From contig JAATWA010000001.1 of the NCBI GenBank assembly GCA_013361095.1, positions 1,586,001 through 1,650,000 of the forward strand: 64,000 nucleotides of DNA, read 5' to 3'. How positions within the stretch are numbered: position 1 is the stretch's first letter; every line of letters starts with the position of its first letter. Shown here piece after piece: positions 55,959 to 64,000 of this stretch. Below the pieces are notes generated by a model. The model did no database searches and was not told where the DNA came from. It saw nothing but the letters and a program-made list of their open reading frames with translations. The stretch is from Pseudanabaena biceps (GTDB lineage Bacteria; Cyanobacteriota; Cyanobacteriia; Pseudanabaenales; Pseudanabaenaceae). The position numbers and the translations under genes were made by a program.

Positions 55959-57278
55959 ATGGGAATGACACTCACCGAAAAGATTTTGGCGAAAGCGTCA
56001 GGCAAAAGTCACGTTAGCCCTGGCGAAAATATTTGGGTGAATGCTGACCTGCTGATGACCCATGATGTTTGTGGACCAGGGACGATTGGTGTATTTAAGC
56101 GCGAATTTGGTGAGGACGCTAAAGTTTGGGACAAAGAAAAATTAGTCCTAATTCCCGACCACTACATTTTTACCAAAGATGTTAGGGCTAACCGCAATAT
56201 TGATATTTTGCGAGATTTTGCCAAAGAGCAAGATATCAAATATTTTTATGATATTACTGATCTTTCTGATTTCAAAGCAAACCCTGATTACAAAGGGGTT
56301 TGTCACATTGCCCTCGCTCAAGAAGGTCACACTCGCCCTGGAGAAGTGCTATTTGGGACGGACTCCCATACTTGCAACGCAGGCGCTTTTGGTCAGTTTG
56401 CGACAGGGATCGGCAACACCGATGCGGCTTTTGTGTTAGGTACAGGCAAGCTGTTAGTTAAAGTCCCCGCCTCGATGCGGTTTGTATTTGATGGCGAAAT
56501 GCCACCTTACTTATTGGCTAAGGATTTGATTTTGCAAGTCATCGGAGACATTAGCGTCAGTGGTGCTAACTATCGAGCCTTGCAAATTGAAGGATCGGCG
56601 ATCGCGAAGATGACTATGGAAGAACGGATGACCATCTGTAATATGGCGATCGAAGCTGGCGGTAAAAATGCGGTGATTGCCCCCGATCAAACCACCTTTG
56701 ACTATGTGCGATCGCGAACCGACAAGCCTTTTGAGTCACTCTATGCCGATGCTGATGCTGAATACTATTATGTCAAGCATTACGATGTCTCAAAACTTGA
56801 ACCCGTTGTCGCTAAGCCCCACTCGCCCGACAATCGCGCCCTTGTTCGCGAAGTTCAAGATGTGAAGATTGATCGCGTCTATATCGGCTCTTGCACTGGT
56901 GGTAAAACCGAAGACTTTTATCACGCTGCCAAACTGCTCAAAGGTCAACAGGTCAAAGTTCCCACCTATCTTGTACCCGCCACCCAAAAAGTTTATAACG
57001 ATTTATTTAGCCTTAAAATTGATGGCTTGACTCTCTCAGAAATTTTCTTGCAAGCGGGTTGTATTGAGCCAGCTTCGCCTTCCTGTGCAGGTTGTTTAGG
57101 AGGACCTCAAGATACTTTTGGGCGCGTTAACGAAGCCGAAGTTTGTGTCTCTACTACTAACCGTAATTTCCCTGGACGCATGGGAAATAAACAAGCACAG
57201 ATTTATCTTGCTTCACCCTATACGGCGGCGGCTTCAGCCATCACAGGACATATTACTGATCCTCGCGATTTCATGTAA
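55959..57278 (+). CDS. leuC: 3-isopropylmalate dehydratase large subunit (LeuC, HACN type)
   Basis: 439 residues, aconitase family. The 4Fe-4S ligands are in HTCNAGAFGQF, GSCTGG and SCAGCLGG. Length and ending (NFPGRMGNKQAQIYLASPYT, AAASAITGHITDPRDFM) match the shorter LeuC2/homoaconitase-like branch, not the 470-residue enterobacterial type. It isomerises 2- and 3-isopropylmalate in leucine synthesis with LeuD, which is not adjacent. Preceded by a GAAAGGA ribosome-binding site. Confidence 0.93.
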   Translation: MGMTLTEKILAKASGKSHVSPGENIWVNADLLMTHDVCGPGTIGVFKREFGEDAKVWDKEKLVLIPDHYIFTKDVRANRNIDILRDFAKEQDIKYFYDITDLSDFKANPDYKGVCHIALAQEGHTRPGEVLFGTDSHTCNAGAFGQFATGIGNTDAAFVLGTGKLLVKVPASMRFVFDGEMPPYLLAKDLILQVIGDISVSGANYRALQIEGSAIAKMTMEERMTICNMAIEAGGKNAVIAPDQTTFDYVRSRTDKPFESLYADADAEYYYVKHYDVSKLEPVVAKPHSPDNRALVREVQDVKIDRVYIGSCTGGKTEDFYHAAKLLKGQQVKVPTYLVPATQKVYNDLFSLKIDGLTLSEIFLQAGCIEPASPSCAGCLGGPQDTFGRVNEAEVCVSTTNRNFPGRMGNKQAQIYLASPYTAAASAITGHITDPRDFM

Positions 57279-57285
57279 GAGAGAT

Positions 57286-57340
57286 CAAAACCTAAGTTTT
57301 GCAAGGCTGGCGAAGCCAGCCTTGCAAAACTTAGGTTTTG
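57286..57340. terminator. Perfect 26-bp-arm hairpin after leuC
   Basis: 57286-57311 pairs perfectly with 57315-57340 around GAA, with GGCTGGC/GCCAGCC at the tip. It begins 8 bases after the leuC stop. Confidence 0.75.
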
Positions 57341-57440
57341 AATACATAAAAGCTCAACAGTCTGTAGTTTTGAGAAAACTCACCACAAATAAGCTTCCCA
57401 AAAACTAATTCTCCATACAATTATTATCGCTACCAACATT

Positions 57441-58088
57441 TTGAATAGTCTGCTCAAACAAAAAATTGCTGAATGTTATGGCGCTCAAGGATATACCGTA
57501 ATCCATCAGCCAACTATCCAGCAAATACCATTTGATTTAAAAGGACATAGACCAGACTTGTTGGTGCAACTATCTGAAAGTCAGGGATTTATAGTTGATG
57601 TCAAGCAAGTCGCGACAAATTCATCCATTGATCTTTATTGTGAAATCGCGAAAACGGTCTCAGAACAAAGCGGTTGGCGATTTTTATTGATTACCGAAGA
57701 AGATGCTACTCCGATCGCAGAAGAGGATATTGCTGACTATAAAATTAGCCGATCGCAGATCTTAAGCCGTAAAGAGAGAATTGCAAGGTTAATTTCCATA
57801 GGAGAGCATGAAGCGGCTTTTCTATCACTATGGATCTTTGCAGAAGTATTAATGCGAAGACATGCAAGATACACCTTGATTCCTATTGATCGCTTGCCCA
57901 CAATTTTGATGATTCAACATCTTCATAATCAAGCCAAAATCTCACACAATCAATTTGAAAGGGCGATCGCTTTAAATGAAATCAGAAATCGTGTCGCTCA
58001 CGGGTTTCCTGTGAAGTCAGTGAATTTAAATGATGCTCTTGAGCGTCTTTTAAATTTAGTTGATGAATTTATCGCCATGCAACAGTAA
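57441..58088 (+). CDS. Unknown protein: nuclease-like N-terminus and HEPN-like C-terminus
   Basis: 215 residues from a TTG start; no ATG is near, so the start is uncertain. Residues about 30-60 have RPDLLVQL then FIVDVKQV, a possible D-(13-17)-DxK arrangement of the PD-(D/E)xK nuclease fold. The C-terminal half is helical and ends with ALNEIRNRVAHGFPVKS; RNRVAH fits the Rx4-6H motif of HEPN RNases. Each half alone is suggestive only. A fusion of the two would be typical of defence or toxin proteins. It stands alone between two hairpins. Function not known. Confidence 0.6.
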   Translation: MNSLLKQKIAECYGAQGYTVIHQPTIQQIPFDLKGHRPDLLVQLSESQGFIVDVKQVATNSSIDLYCEIAKTVSEQSGWRFLLITEEDATPIAEEDIADYKISRSQILSRKERIARLISIGEHEAAFLSLWIFAEVLMRRHARYTLIPIDRLPTILMIQHLHNQAKISHNQFERAIALNEIRNRVAHGFPVKSVNLNDALERLLNLVDEFIAMQQ

Positions 58089-58106
58089 AAAAGCTAGGGA
58101 CGGCGC

Positions 58107-58176
58107 TTTGCTAGCTACAGCTATAATTCACAAAAGTGCGACAACAATTTTGTGAATTATAGCTGTAGCTAGCAAA
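58107..58176. repeat. 29-bp-arm inverted repeat related to element B
   Basis: TTTGCTAGCTACAGCTATAA plus TTCACAAAA (58107-58135) is mirrored perfectly by 58148-58176 around GTGCGACAACAA. The inner TTCACAAAAGTG...TTTTGTGAATT matches the right half of element B. Confidence 0.75.
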
Positions 58177-58186
58177 TTCAGGACAT

Positions 58187-58239
58187 AAAACCCAAGAGAG
58201 GATTGCGGTGCAAAGCGCCGCAATCCTCTCTTGGGTTTT
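58187..58239. terminator. 25-bp-arm hairpin between convergent genes
   Basis: AAAACCCAAGAGAGGATTGC plus GGTGC (58187-58211) pairs with 58215-58239 around AAA, one wobble. It serves both the gene at 57441 and the minus-strand gene ending at 58244, and has the AAAACCCAAGAG/CTCTTGGGTTTT ends of the dispersed family. Confidence 0.8.
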
Positions 58240-58243
58240 GGTT

Positions 58244-59884
58244 TTACATTGGGCAAGATAGATCACCGACCTTACGCGAAAAGAGCATATTTTCCCGATA
58301 ATCAACGGGGCAATCGATGACCGCAGGTACATCTTGAGCCAAAGCTTCCTTAAGAATGTGGAGTAAACCAGTTGCGGAAGTAACTCGATAGCCTTTTAGT
58401 CCCATACTTTCAGCCAGCTTTACAAAATCAGGATTCCCAAACTTGATAAATGCTGACTTTTGATAATGGATTTGTTGCTTCCATTCAATCAATCCATAGC
58501 CGCCATCATTAAAGATAATCGTCACAAAGGGCGTACCAATCCGAGTCGCAGTTTCTAGTTCCTGCATATTCATCATGAAGCCACCATCACCAGTGACCGC
58601 CACAACTTTGCGCTCAGGATTGACTAGCTTTGCCGCGATCGCCCCTGGGATGGCGATACCCATAGCGGCAAAACCATTGGAAATGATACAAGTATTAGGG
58701 CGATCGCAATGGTAATGCCGCGCCATCCACATTTTATGCGCCCCCACATCCGAAATCACAATATCCTCGGCTGCCATGACTTGACGTAAATCATAGATAA
58801 TTTTTTGGGGTTTGACAGGAAAGCCCTCGTCATGGGCGTGCTGCTCATAGGTGGCGAGAATTTGAGGACGTAGTGCGATCGCGTGGGGATCGCGACTACC
58901 TGAGCGATCGGCGCGATGCATAATTTCAATGAGAGAGTCCGAAATATCGCCGACAATCTCCACCTGTGGCATATAGCTACTATCGACTTCCGCAGGCAAC
59001 TCAGCAATGTGAATAATGGGAATTGTGCCTTTAGGATTCCATTTTTTCGGTGAATATTCAATCAAGTCATAGCCAACTGCGATTACTAAATCAGTTTCAT
59101 CAAAAGCGCAATTAATCACATCTCTCTGTTGTAAACCAATTGACCATAGCGCCAAAGGATGACGATAGGGAATCACGCCTTTACCCATAAAAGTATTGGT
59201 GACAGGAATATTTAAACGAGTCGCAAAGTCGGTTAGAGATTGATGGGCTTGTGAACGGATCGCCCCATTACCCACCAAAATTAATGGATTCTTAGCTTGA
59301 GCAATCAATAAAGCCGCTTCTGAGAGACTGCGATAGGAGGCATACATAGGATGGCGATCGCCTCTGATCAGTAGTGGTTCTGCAACCACCTCCATATCAG
59401 CGATATTTTCAGGCAAATCAATATGAACTGCCCCCGGTTTTTCGGAACTAGCAATTTTGAAAGCTTTACGAATAATTTCAGGAGTAATACTAGGACGGAC
59501 AATTTGAGCATTCCATTTAGTAACGGGTTCAAACATCGCCACTAGATCCAGATATTGATGAGAATTAATATGCATTCTATCTGTTCCGACCTGTCCTGTA
59601 ATCGCAATCAAGGGCGCACAGTCAAGATTGGCATCAGCTACTCCCGTCATCAAGTTTGTAGCTCCTGGACCCAAAGTAGATAGACAGACCCCCGGTTTGC
59701 CCGTTAACCTGCCATAGACATCTGCCATAAAGGCTGCACCCTGCTCGTGGCGAGTGGTAATGAATTTAATCGATGAATTTTCAAGGGCATTTAGAACCGC
59801 CATATTTTCTTCCCCTGGGAGTCCAAAGATATATTCCACCCCCTCGTTTTCCAAACATTTAACTAATAGATCTGCGGTTTTCAT
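58244..59884 (-). CDS. 2-oxoglutarate decarboxylase (acetolactate-synthase-like, TPP enzyme)
   Basis: 546 residues from the ATG at 59884 (MKTADLLVKCLENEGVEYIF). A frame to 60040 exists but runs into repeat sequence, so the shorter start is right. TPP-enzyme features: GLPGEEN, the RHEQGAAFMADVYGRLTG segment with the catalytic glutamate, and GDGGFMMNMQELETATRIGT. Usually annotated as acetolactate synthase. Known from Synechococcus PCC 7002: such a gene next to succinate-semialdehyde dehydrogenase encodes 2-oxoglutarate decarboxylase and closes the TCA cycle. The neighbour here is that dehydrogenase. Confidence 0.8.
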   Translation of the reverse strand: MKTADLLVKCLENEGVEYIFGLPGEENMAVLNALENSSIKFITTRHEQGAAFMADVYGRLTGKPGVCLSTLGPGATNLMTGVADANLDCAPLIAITGQVGTDRMHINSHQYLDLVAMFEPVTKWNAQIVRPSITPEIIRKAFKIASSEKPGAVHIDLPENIADMEVVAEPLLIRGDRHPMYASYRSLSEAALLIAQAKNPLILVGNGAIRSQAHQSLTDFATRLNIPVTNTFMGKGVIPYRHPLALWSIGLQQRDVINCAFDETDLVIAVGYDLIEYSPKKWNPKGTIPIIHIAELPAEVDSSYMPQVEIVGDISDSLIEIMHRADRSGSRDPHAIALRPQILATYEQHAHDEGFPVKPQKIIYDLRQVMAAEDIVISDVGAHKMWMARHYHCDRPNTCIISNGFAAMGIAIPGAIAAKLVNPERKVVAVTGDGGFMMNMQELETATRIGTPFVTIIFNDGGYGLIEWKQQIHYQKSAFIKFGNPDFVKLAESMGLKGYRVTSATGLLHILKEALAQDVPAVIDCPVDYRENMLFSRKVGDLSCPM

Positions 59885-59958
59885 AGTGTTCTCAATATAA
59901 TTTTTAAATATATCTGTAGCTATTCTTGTTAGGACATACAGCGCTTTGCGCTCAAACC

Positions 59959-59995
59959 CGAACCAAGAATCTTTCAAAAGATTCTTGTGGTTCGT
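59959..59995. repeat. Imperfect hairpin upstream of the decarboxylase gene
   Basis: CGAACCAAGAATCTT and AAGATTCTTGTGGTTCG pair with a small bulge. Just outside is a copy of CTGTAGCTATTCTTGTTAGG (59914-59933), also found at 61610-61629. Confidence 0.65.
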
Positions 59996-60014
59996 TTGGT
60001 CGAAAATTGCTGTA

Positions 60015-60065
60015 AAACCAGAGGGTGAGTAGCGGCGCAAAGCGCCGCTACTCGCTTCTTGGGTT
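60015..60065. repeat. Hairpin with AAAACC/GGTTTT ends
   Basis: GAGTAGCGGCGC (60027-60038) pairs with GCGCCGCTACTC (60042-60053) around AAA; outer ends AAAACCAGA and TCTTGGGTTTT pair partly. It lies between the decarboxylase and the upstream dehydrogenase gene. Confidence 0.75.
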
Positions 60066-60139
60066 TTAACATTGATGACTGTAGCTATACTATCTACTCA
60101 GTGCATAACTGGTGATGCACGAAATAGTTAAATTAGGAT

Positions 60140-61504
60140 TTACCGAATCCAAATCGTTTTAATATTCACGAATTCGCGAATACCTTCCATTCCTAATTCA
60201 CGACCAAAGCCCGATCGCTTAATCCCACCAAAGGGAATACGCGGATCAGATTTAACCATCCCATTGACAAAGACTGACCCTGCATCAATTTGTTCGATCG
60301 CGAGTTCAATTTCCTCTGGCTCCTCTGTCCAGATGCTGGCTCCTAAACCAAATTGAGTACTGTTGGCAAGGGCGATCGCCTCATTGATATTTTTAACCCG
60401 AAATACTGAGGCAACGGGGCCAAAGAATTCTTCCTGATAGGGTGGCGCACCGAAGGGAATATCCGCCAAAATCGTCGGCGCATAAAAGTTACCACTTTGT
60501 TTGAGTCGATAGCCTCCTACTAATACCTTCGCCCCTGCATCAACACTAGCTTTGACTTGAGACTCCAGATCTTGCAAAATTTGTGGCGTGGCAAGCGGGC
60601 CAACATCTGTGTCGGACTGCATCGGATCGCCAACTTTGAGGGCTTTAAATTTATGCACAAATTGTTCAACAAACTGATCAGCGATCGCCTCTTCGAGAAT
60701 AAACCTCTTGGCAGCAATGCAAGTCTGCCCATTGTTCATGATTCGAGCGGTAACTGCGGTACTGACAGCCCGTTCAAGATCGGCACTTTTGAGAACGATG
60801 AAAGGATCACTACCGCCTAGCTCTAAAACTACTTTTTTGAGATGATGCCCTGCGATCGCGGCGAGACTTTGCCCTGCGGGTTCACTCCCTGTCAACGTCG
60901 CCGCCTTGATTCTTTGATCGGCTATCAGTCCCGCCACTCGTTCAGCACCAATCAGCAATGTCTGAAATGCACCCTCAGGAACTCTTGCTTTATGAAAAAT
61001 ATCCGCGATCGCCAAGGCACATTGCGGCACATTAGAAGCATGTTTCAGCAATCCCACATTTCCCGCCATCAAACAAGGTATCGCAAATCGAAACACCTGC
61101 CAAAATGGAAAGTTCCAAGGCATTACTGCCAAAATGCTACCCAAGGGTTGATAGCGAATTAGGGTACGGCTAGCATCGGTAATTGCTGGGGTATCGGCTA
61201 AATAAATCGGAGCCTGTTCTGCATAAAAACGGCAGAGGTTAGCACATTTCTCTACCTCAGTAATCGCACTTTGTAATGTTTTACCCATCTCAAGGGTCAT
61301 GATAATTGCGAATTCTGTTTTCTTTGCTTCAAGAATATTCGCGGCTTGATTTATCCATTGAGCGCGATCAGCAAAGCTAGTGTGTTTATAAGTCGCAAAG
61401 GTGTGATCAGCAAGGGCTAATTTCTGTTCAAGTTCATCATCAGTCAGAGGTATAAAGGTTTTTAGAACTTCCCCCGTGACAGGATTTATTGAGGCGATCG
61501 CCAT
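60140..61504 (-). CDS. gabD: NAD(P)-dependent succinate-semialdehyde dehydrogenase
   Basis: 454 residues, aldehyde dehydrogenase family. Catalytic cysteine in NNGQTCIAAKRFI, glutamate in VVLELGGSDPFIVL, and the NAD-binding TLTGSEPAG. It oxidises succinate semialdehyde to succinate. On the same strand and directly upstream of the decarboxylase, with 255 bases of repeat-bearing DNA between, so it may be co-transcribed. Together they bypass 2-oxoglutarate dehydrogenase, which cyanobacteria lack. Confidence 0.9.
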   Translation of the reverse strand: MAIASINPVTGEVLKTFIPLTDDELEQKLALADHTFATYKHTSFADRAQWINQAANILEAKKTEFAIIMTLEMGKTLQSAITEVEKCANLCRFYAEQAPIYLADTPAITDASRTLIRYQPLGSILAVMPWNFPFWQVFRFAIPCLMAGNVGLLKHASNVPQCALAIADIFHKARVPEGAFQTLLIGAERVAGLIADQRIKAATLTGSEPAGQSLAAIAGHHLKKVVLELGGSDPFIVLKSADLERAVSTAVTARIMNNGQTCIAAKRFILEEAIADQFVEQFVHKFKALKVGDPMQSDTDVGPLATPQILQDLESQVKASVDAGAKVLVGGYRLKQSGNFYAPTILADIPFGAPPYQEEFFGPVASVFRVKNINEAIALANSTQFGLGASIWTEEPEEIELAIEQIDAGSVFVNGMVKSDPRIPFGGIKRSGFGRELGMEGIREFVNIKTIWIR

Positions 61505-61609
61505 AATCTTATCTCCATGACTGGGACAAAGTAGTTGGATACATCTAGATCTTAAACCTTGCGATCGTCAAATCTTGCGATAATTCAAGTTAATTTACGA
61601 TTGTCATAG

Positions 61610-61673
61610 CTGTAGCTATTCTTGTTAGGATACAAAACCAGAAGACGAGTTGCGGTGCTTCGCGCCGTAACTC
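61610..61673. repeat. Dispersed repeat plus hairpin
   Basis: CTGTAGCTATTCTTGTTAGG (61610-61629) leads into AAAACCAGAAG and a 12-bp-arm hairpin (61647-61658 with 61662-61673, two wobbles). The lead-in matches 59914-59933. It lies in the divergent region between gabD and the alcohol dehydrogenase gene. Confidence 0.7.
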
Positions 61674-61720
61674 TTTATAGCTACACTTCGTCATTCATAA
61701 ACTCAGGGATAAAAAGATTC

Positions 61721-62830
61721 ATGGATGTAAAAGCCGCAGTTGCCTTTGCCGCAGGTCAACCCCTCTCAATCGAGACAGTCCAATTAGATTCCCCCAAAGC
61801 GGGTGAAGTCCTTGTAGAAATTAAAGCTACAGGAGTATGTCACACAGATGCATTTACACTTTCAGGAAACGATCCTGAAGGACTATTTCCCGCCATTCTT
61901 GGACATGAAGGAGCTGGTGTAGTTGTTGAAGTAGGCGCAGGTGTCACCTCTCTCAAAGCAGGCGATCGCGTGATTCCCCTCTACACCCCCGAATGTCGCA
62001 ATTGTTCCTATTGCCTAAGTGGTAAAACTAACCTCTGCCAAGCAATTCGCATTACTCAAGGACAGGGGGTAATGCCCGATGGAACAAGTCGATTTTCTAT
62101 TAACGGTGAAAAAATTCATCATTACATGGGAACTTCAACGTTTGCCAACTATACAGTCCTTCCCGAAATCGCTCTGGCTAAAATTCGTGATGACGCACCT
62201 TTTGAGAAAGTCTGTTACATCGGCTGTGGCGTGACCACTGGCATCGGCGCAGTAATCAATACTGCTAAAGTGGAAGTTGGCTCAAATGTGATTGTATTTG
62301 GTTTAGGTGGAATTGGACTAAATGTCATCCAAGCAAGTCGGCTAGTGGGAGCAAATAGGATTGTTGGCGTAGACATCAATCCTAAAAAGCGCATCCTCGC
62401 TGAGAAGATGGGAATGACGCATTTTGTGAATCCTTTAGAAGTGGAAGGCGATTTAGTTCCTTATCTCGTGGATCTGACTAAAGGAGGAGCCGACTATACT
62501 TTTGAATGCATTGGTAGAACTGAGACGATGCGTCAAGCTCTTGAATGCTGTCATAAAGGTTGGGGAGTGAGCGTAATTGTTGGTGTTGCTGGCGCAGGTC
62601 AAGAAATCAGCACCAGACCTTTTCAGCTAGTCACAGGGCGCGTCTGGAAAGGAACTGCCTTTGGTGGTGCAAAGGGGCGGACGGATGTACCGAAGATCGT
62701 AGATTGGTATATGGAAGGAAAGATTGATATTGATAGTTTGATTACGAATGTGATGCCGATAGAGGAGGTTAATGAAGCCTTTGCAATGATGCATAGAGGA
62801 GATGCAATTCGCACTGTGCTTACCTTCTAA
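61721..62830 (+). CDS. frmA: S-(hydroxymethyl)glutathione dehydrogenase / class III alcohol dehydrogenase
   Basis: 369 residues from the ATG at 61721 ([20 protein letters not shown]). A longer frame from 61622 covers repeat sequence and is unlikely. Catalytic zinc site: [20 protein letters not shown] then GHEGAG; structural zinc: [20 protein letters not shown] motif [12 protein letters not shown]. It oxidises the formaldehyde-glutathione adduct and can reduce S-nitrosoglutathione. Its usual partner S-formylglutathione hydrolase is not here. Confidence 0.95.
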   Translation: MDVKAAVAFAAGQPLSIETVQLDSPKAGEVLVEIKATGVCHTDAFTLSGNDPEGLFPAILGHEGAGVVVEVGAGVTSLKAGDRVIPLYTPECRNCSYCLSGKTNLCQAIRITQGQGVMPDGTSRFSINGEKIHHYMGTSTFANYTVLPEIALAKIRDDAPFEKVCYIGCGVTTGIGAVINTAKVEVGSNVIVFGLGGIGLNVIQASRLVGANRIVGVDINPKKRILAEKMGMTHFVNPLEVEGDLVPYLVDLTKGGADYTFECIGRTETMRQALECCHKGWGVSVIVGVAGAGQEISTRPFQLVTGRVWKGTAFGGAKGRTDVPKIVDWYMEGKIDIDSLITNVMPIEEVNEAFAMMHRGDAIRTVLTF

Positions 62831-62869
62831 TCAAGAAGGCTAATAGCACCGCTATTAGCCTTCTTGATT
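62829..62869. terminator. Perfect 19-bp-arm hairpin between convergent genes
   Basis: AATCAAGAAGGCTAATAGC (62829-62847) pairs with 62851-62869 around ACC. It starts in the frmA stop codon and ends in the ccsA stop codon, so serves both. Confidence 0.8.
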
Positions 62870-63915
62870 TAAAGAAACCATCCGTAGCTATGTAAACCCT
62901 TACCCAATAAATTGACACCAAGATAGCAAGTCCATACCACTAGCAAACCAAGGCTAGCTAAAATAGCTGGTTTCCTTCCTTGCCAACCTTTAGTGATTCT
63001 AGTGTGTAGATAAGCCGCAAATACTAACCATGTAATTAAAGACCATGTTTCTTTAGGATCCCAACTCCAATAGGAACCCCATGCTTCGTTTGCCCATACT
63101 CCCCCTGCGATAATGCCAATGGTCAGCAATGGAAATCCTAGCCCGATCGCTCGATAGCTCAGATTGTCTAAGGTTTCACCAATAGTTAGTCTTCGTAGCG
63201 AGAGGGTCTGAGTTAGTTGGGAGATTGGCTCAGCAATGGCAGTAGCAGTGTTGGATGACAAACTAACACTGCTACTGCCCATTGTGTCTACAGAAAAAGC
63301 TGCAAGAGGCTCGGCACTGGAGTTGACTTTATTATTTATATCCTTGAGACTACGAAGATTTGTCCCAAAGGAACTACCCTGTAAAACAATATCTTGACCT
63401 CTTGTGACGATCAAAAAAGCGATCGCCAAAATGCTTCCCGTCATCAGGGCTGCGTAACTGAGCAGCATAACGCTAACGTGCATCATCAACCAATTAGATT
63501 TTAGAGCGGGAACCAACGGCTCTGAAACTTGCATTCCCGATGGCAAGGCAAGGGCAGCAAAGGCAGTAATTCCCATTGCCAGAGGTGAAGTGAATGCGCC
63601 AACCAATCTTTTAGCTGTATCATTAGCGCTGCTATTACCGAGACGGCTAACGACAATGTGCATAGTCGTAATGCCCCATGCTAAGAAGAATAACGATTCA
63701 TAAAGATTGCTTAATGGGAAATAGCCTGCATCTATCCATCGCGCTCCTAATAGTGTCGCAATACAAAGGTTTGCGATCGCCATACCTGCATTACCGAGCG
63801 ATCGTAAATAGGGTATTTGTGAGAAAGCGACATGAACCCAAAAGATGAGCATAGTCACAAAAAGCACAGCAAATGATGTGTTGTCTAGTAGGTTCTGAAG
63901 CGCGACGAGTTGCAT
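62869..63915 (-). CDS. ccsA: Cytochrome c heme-attachment protein CcsA (CcsB in some annotations)
   Basis: 348 residues, about eight membrane helices. The heme-handling [18 protein letters not shown] motif of the ResC/CcsA family is present, with conserved histidines in neighbouring loops ([19 protein letters not shown]). Acts with Ccs1 to attach heme to c-type cytochromes such as cyt f and c6. A long loop at about residues 175-230 is poorly conserved. Ccs1 is not in the window. Confidence 0.93.
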   Translation of the reverse strand: MQLVALQNLLDNTSFAVLFVTMLIFWVHVAFSQIPYLRSLGNAGMAIANLCIATLLGARWIDAGYFPLSNLYESLFFLAWGITTMHIVVSRLGNSSANDTAKRLVGAFTSPLAMGITAFAALALPSGMQVSEPLVPALKSNWLMMHVSVMLLSYAALMTGSILAIAFLIVTRGQDIVLQGSSFGTNLRSLKDINNKVNSSAEPLAAFSVDTMGSSSVSLSSNTATAIAEPISQLTQTLSLRRLTIGETLDNLSYRAIGLGFPLLTIGIIAGGVWANEAWGSYWSWDPKETWSLITWLVFAAYLHTRITKGWQGRKPAILASLGLLVVWTCYLGVNLLGKGLHSYGWFL

Positions 63916-64000
63916 TCAGGCAATTTCTCCAACAATACTTATAATTTTTATGATTTGCTTTTAAAAAAGCATAGCGCCATTCTTTTCCATTATATAGCGA

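Noticed and set aside
59885..60040. 52-residue N-terminal extension of the decarboxylase
   Set aside because: This DNA is repeat and hairpin sequence; family members start at the downstream methionine.
61622..61720. 33-residue N-terminal extension of the alcohol dehydrogenase
   Set aside because: It lies in a dispersed repeat and hairpin; the conserved protein starts at 61721.
1..64000. tRNA, rRNA or known riboswitches
   Set aside because: Intergenic regions were read for cloverleaf ends and common riboswitch cores; none was convincing.

Overview
The window is chromosomal DNA from a cyanobacterium. It carries many HIP1 octamers (GCGATCGC), the NDH-1 genes ndhH-A-I-G-E, SufR, a CcsA-type cytochrome assembly protein, a DUF3769/OstA outer-membrane protein, and the pair 2-oxoglutarate decarboxylase plus succinate-semialdehyde dehydrogenase. 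A filamentous Pseudanabaena-like genus is my guess from overall style; I cannot prove it from the sequence alone.

Layout. 1-18 kb is a surface-glycan island: glycosyltransferases, a set for a dTDP-3-acetamido-3,6-dideoxyhexose (aminotransferase, ketoisomerase, acetyltransferase), the Wzm/Wzt ABC exporter, the dTDP-rhamnose genes rmlC-B-D-A on the other strand, and a GtrA / GT39-type / methyltransferase-GT2 trio. 17.8-23 kb holds a HEAT-like protein and the ndh operon. 23-28 kb holds an LptD-like protein, dnaN and, just upstream of dnaN, a cluster of ten DnaA boxes between AT-rich flanks, which I read as the chromosomal origin. BioY and MurA follow. 31.3-46.9 kb is a complete type I-D CRISPR-Cas locus: a 57-repeat array read on the minus strand, a leader, cas2-cas1-cas4-cas6, then csc1, csc2, cas10d and a stand-alone Cas3' helicase. 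Two tandem paralogous genes of unknown function lie inverted inside the locus, and two related Uma2 nuclease genes bracket the interference half. 48-64 kb holds sufB/sufR, an ABC1 kinase, a MerA-like reductase with ArsM, LeuC, a possible nuclease-HEPN fusion, the 2-oxoglutarate shunt, glutathione-dependent formaldehyde dehydrogenase and CcsA.

Repeats are a striking feature of the window. (i) Element A (about 130 bp) has two clear copies, one with a perfect 9-bp target duplication and one with 8 of 9. (ii) Element B (about 102 bp) has ATACCAA...TTGGTAT ends; one copy is split by element A, and a truncated copy abuts the old end of the CRISPR array. (iii) Long, nearly perfect hairpins sit at many gene ends and also in several divergent promoter regions. 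Two of these hairpins have an arm made of the last codons of the preceding gene (sufR, rmlD), which suggests that they formed by copying of local sequence.

The strongest leads for something undescribed are the inverted tandem paralogs inside the I-D locus, the repeat-like elements upstream of the cas3' operon, the nuclease-HEPN-like protein at 57.4 kb, the shared SKFWK tail on three unrelated glycosyltransferases, and the nested A/B miniature elements around the origin.
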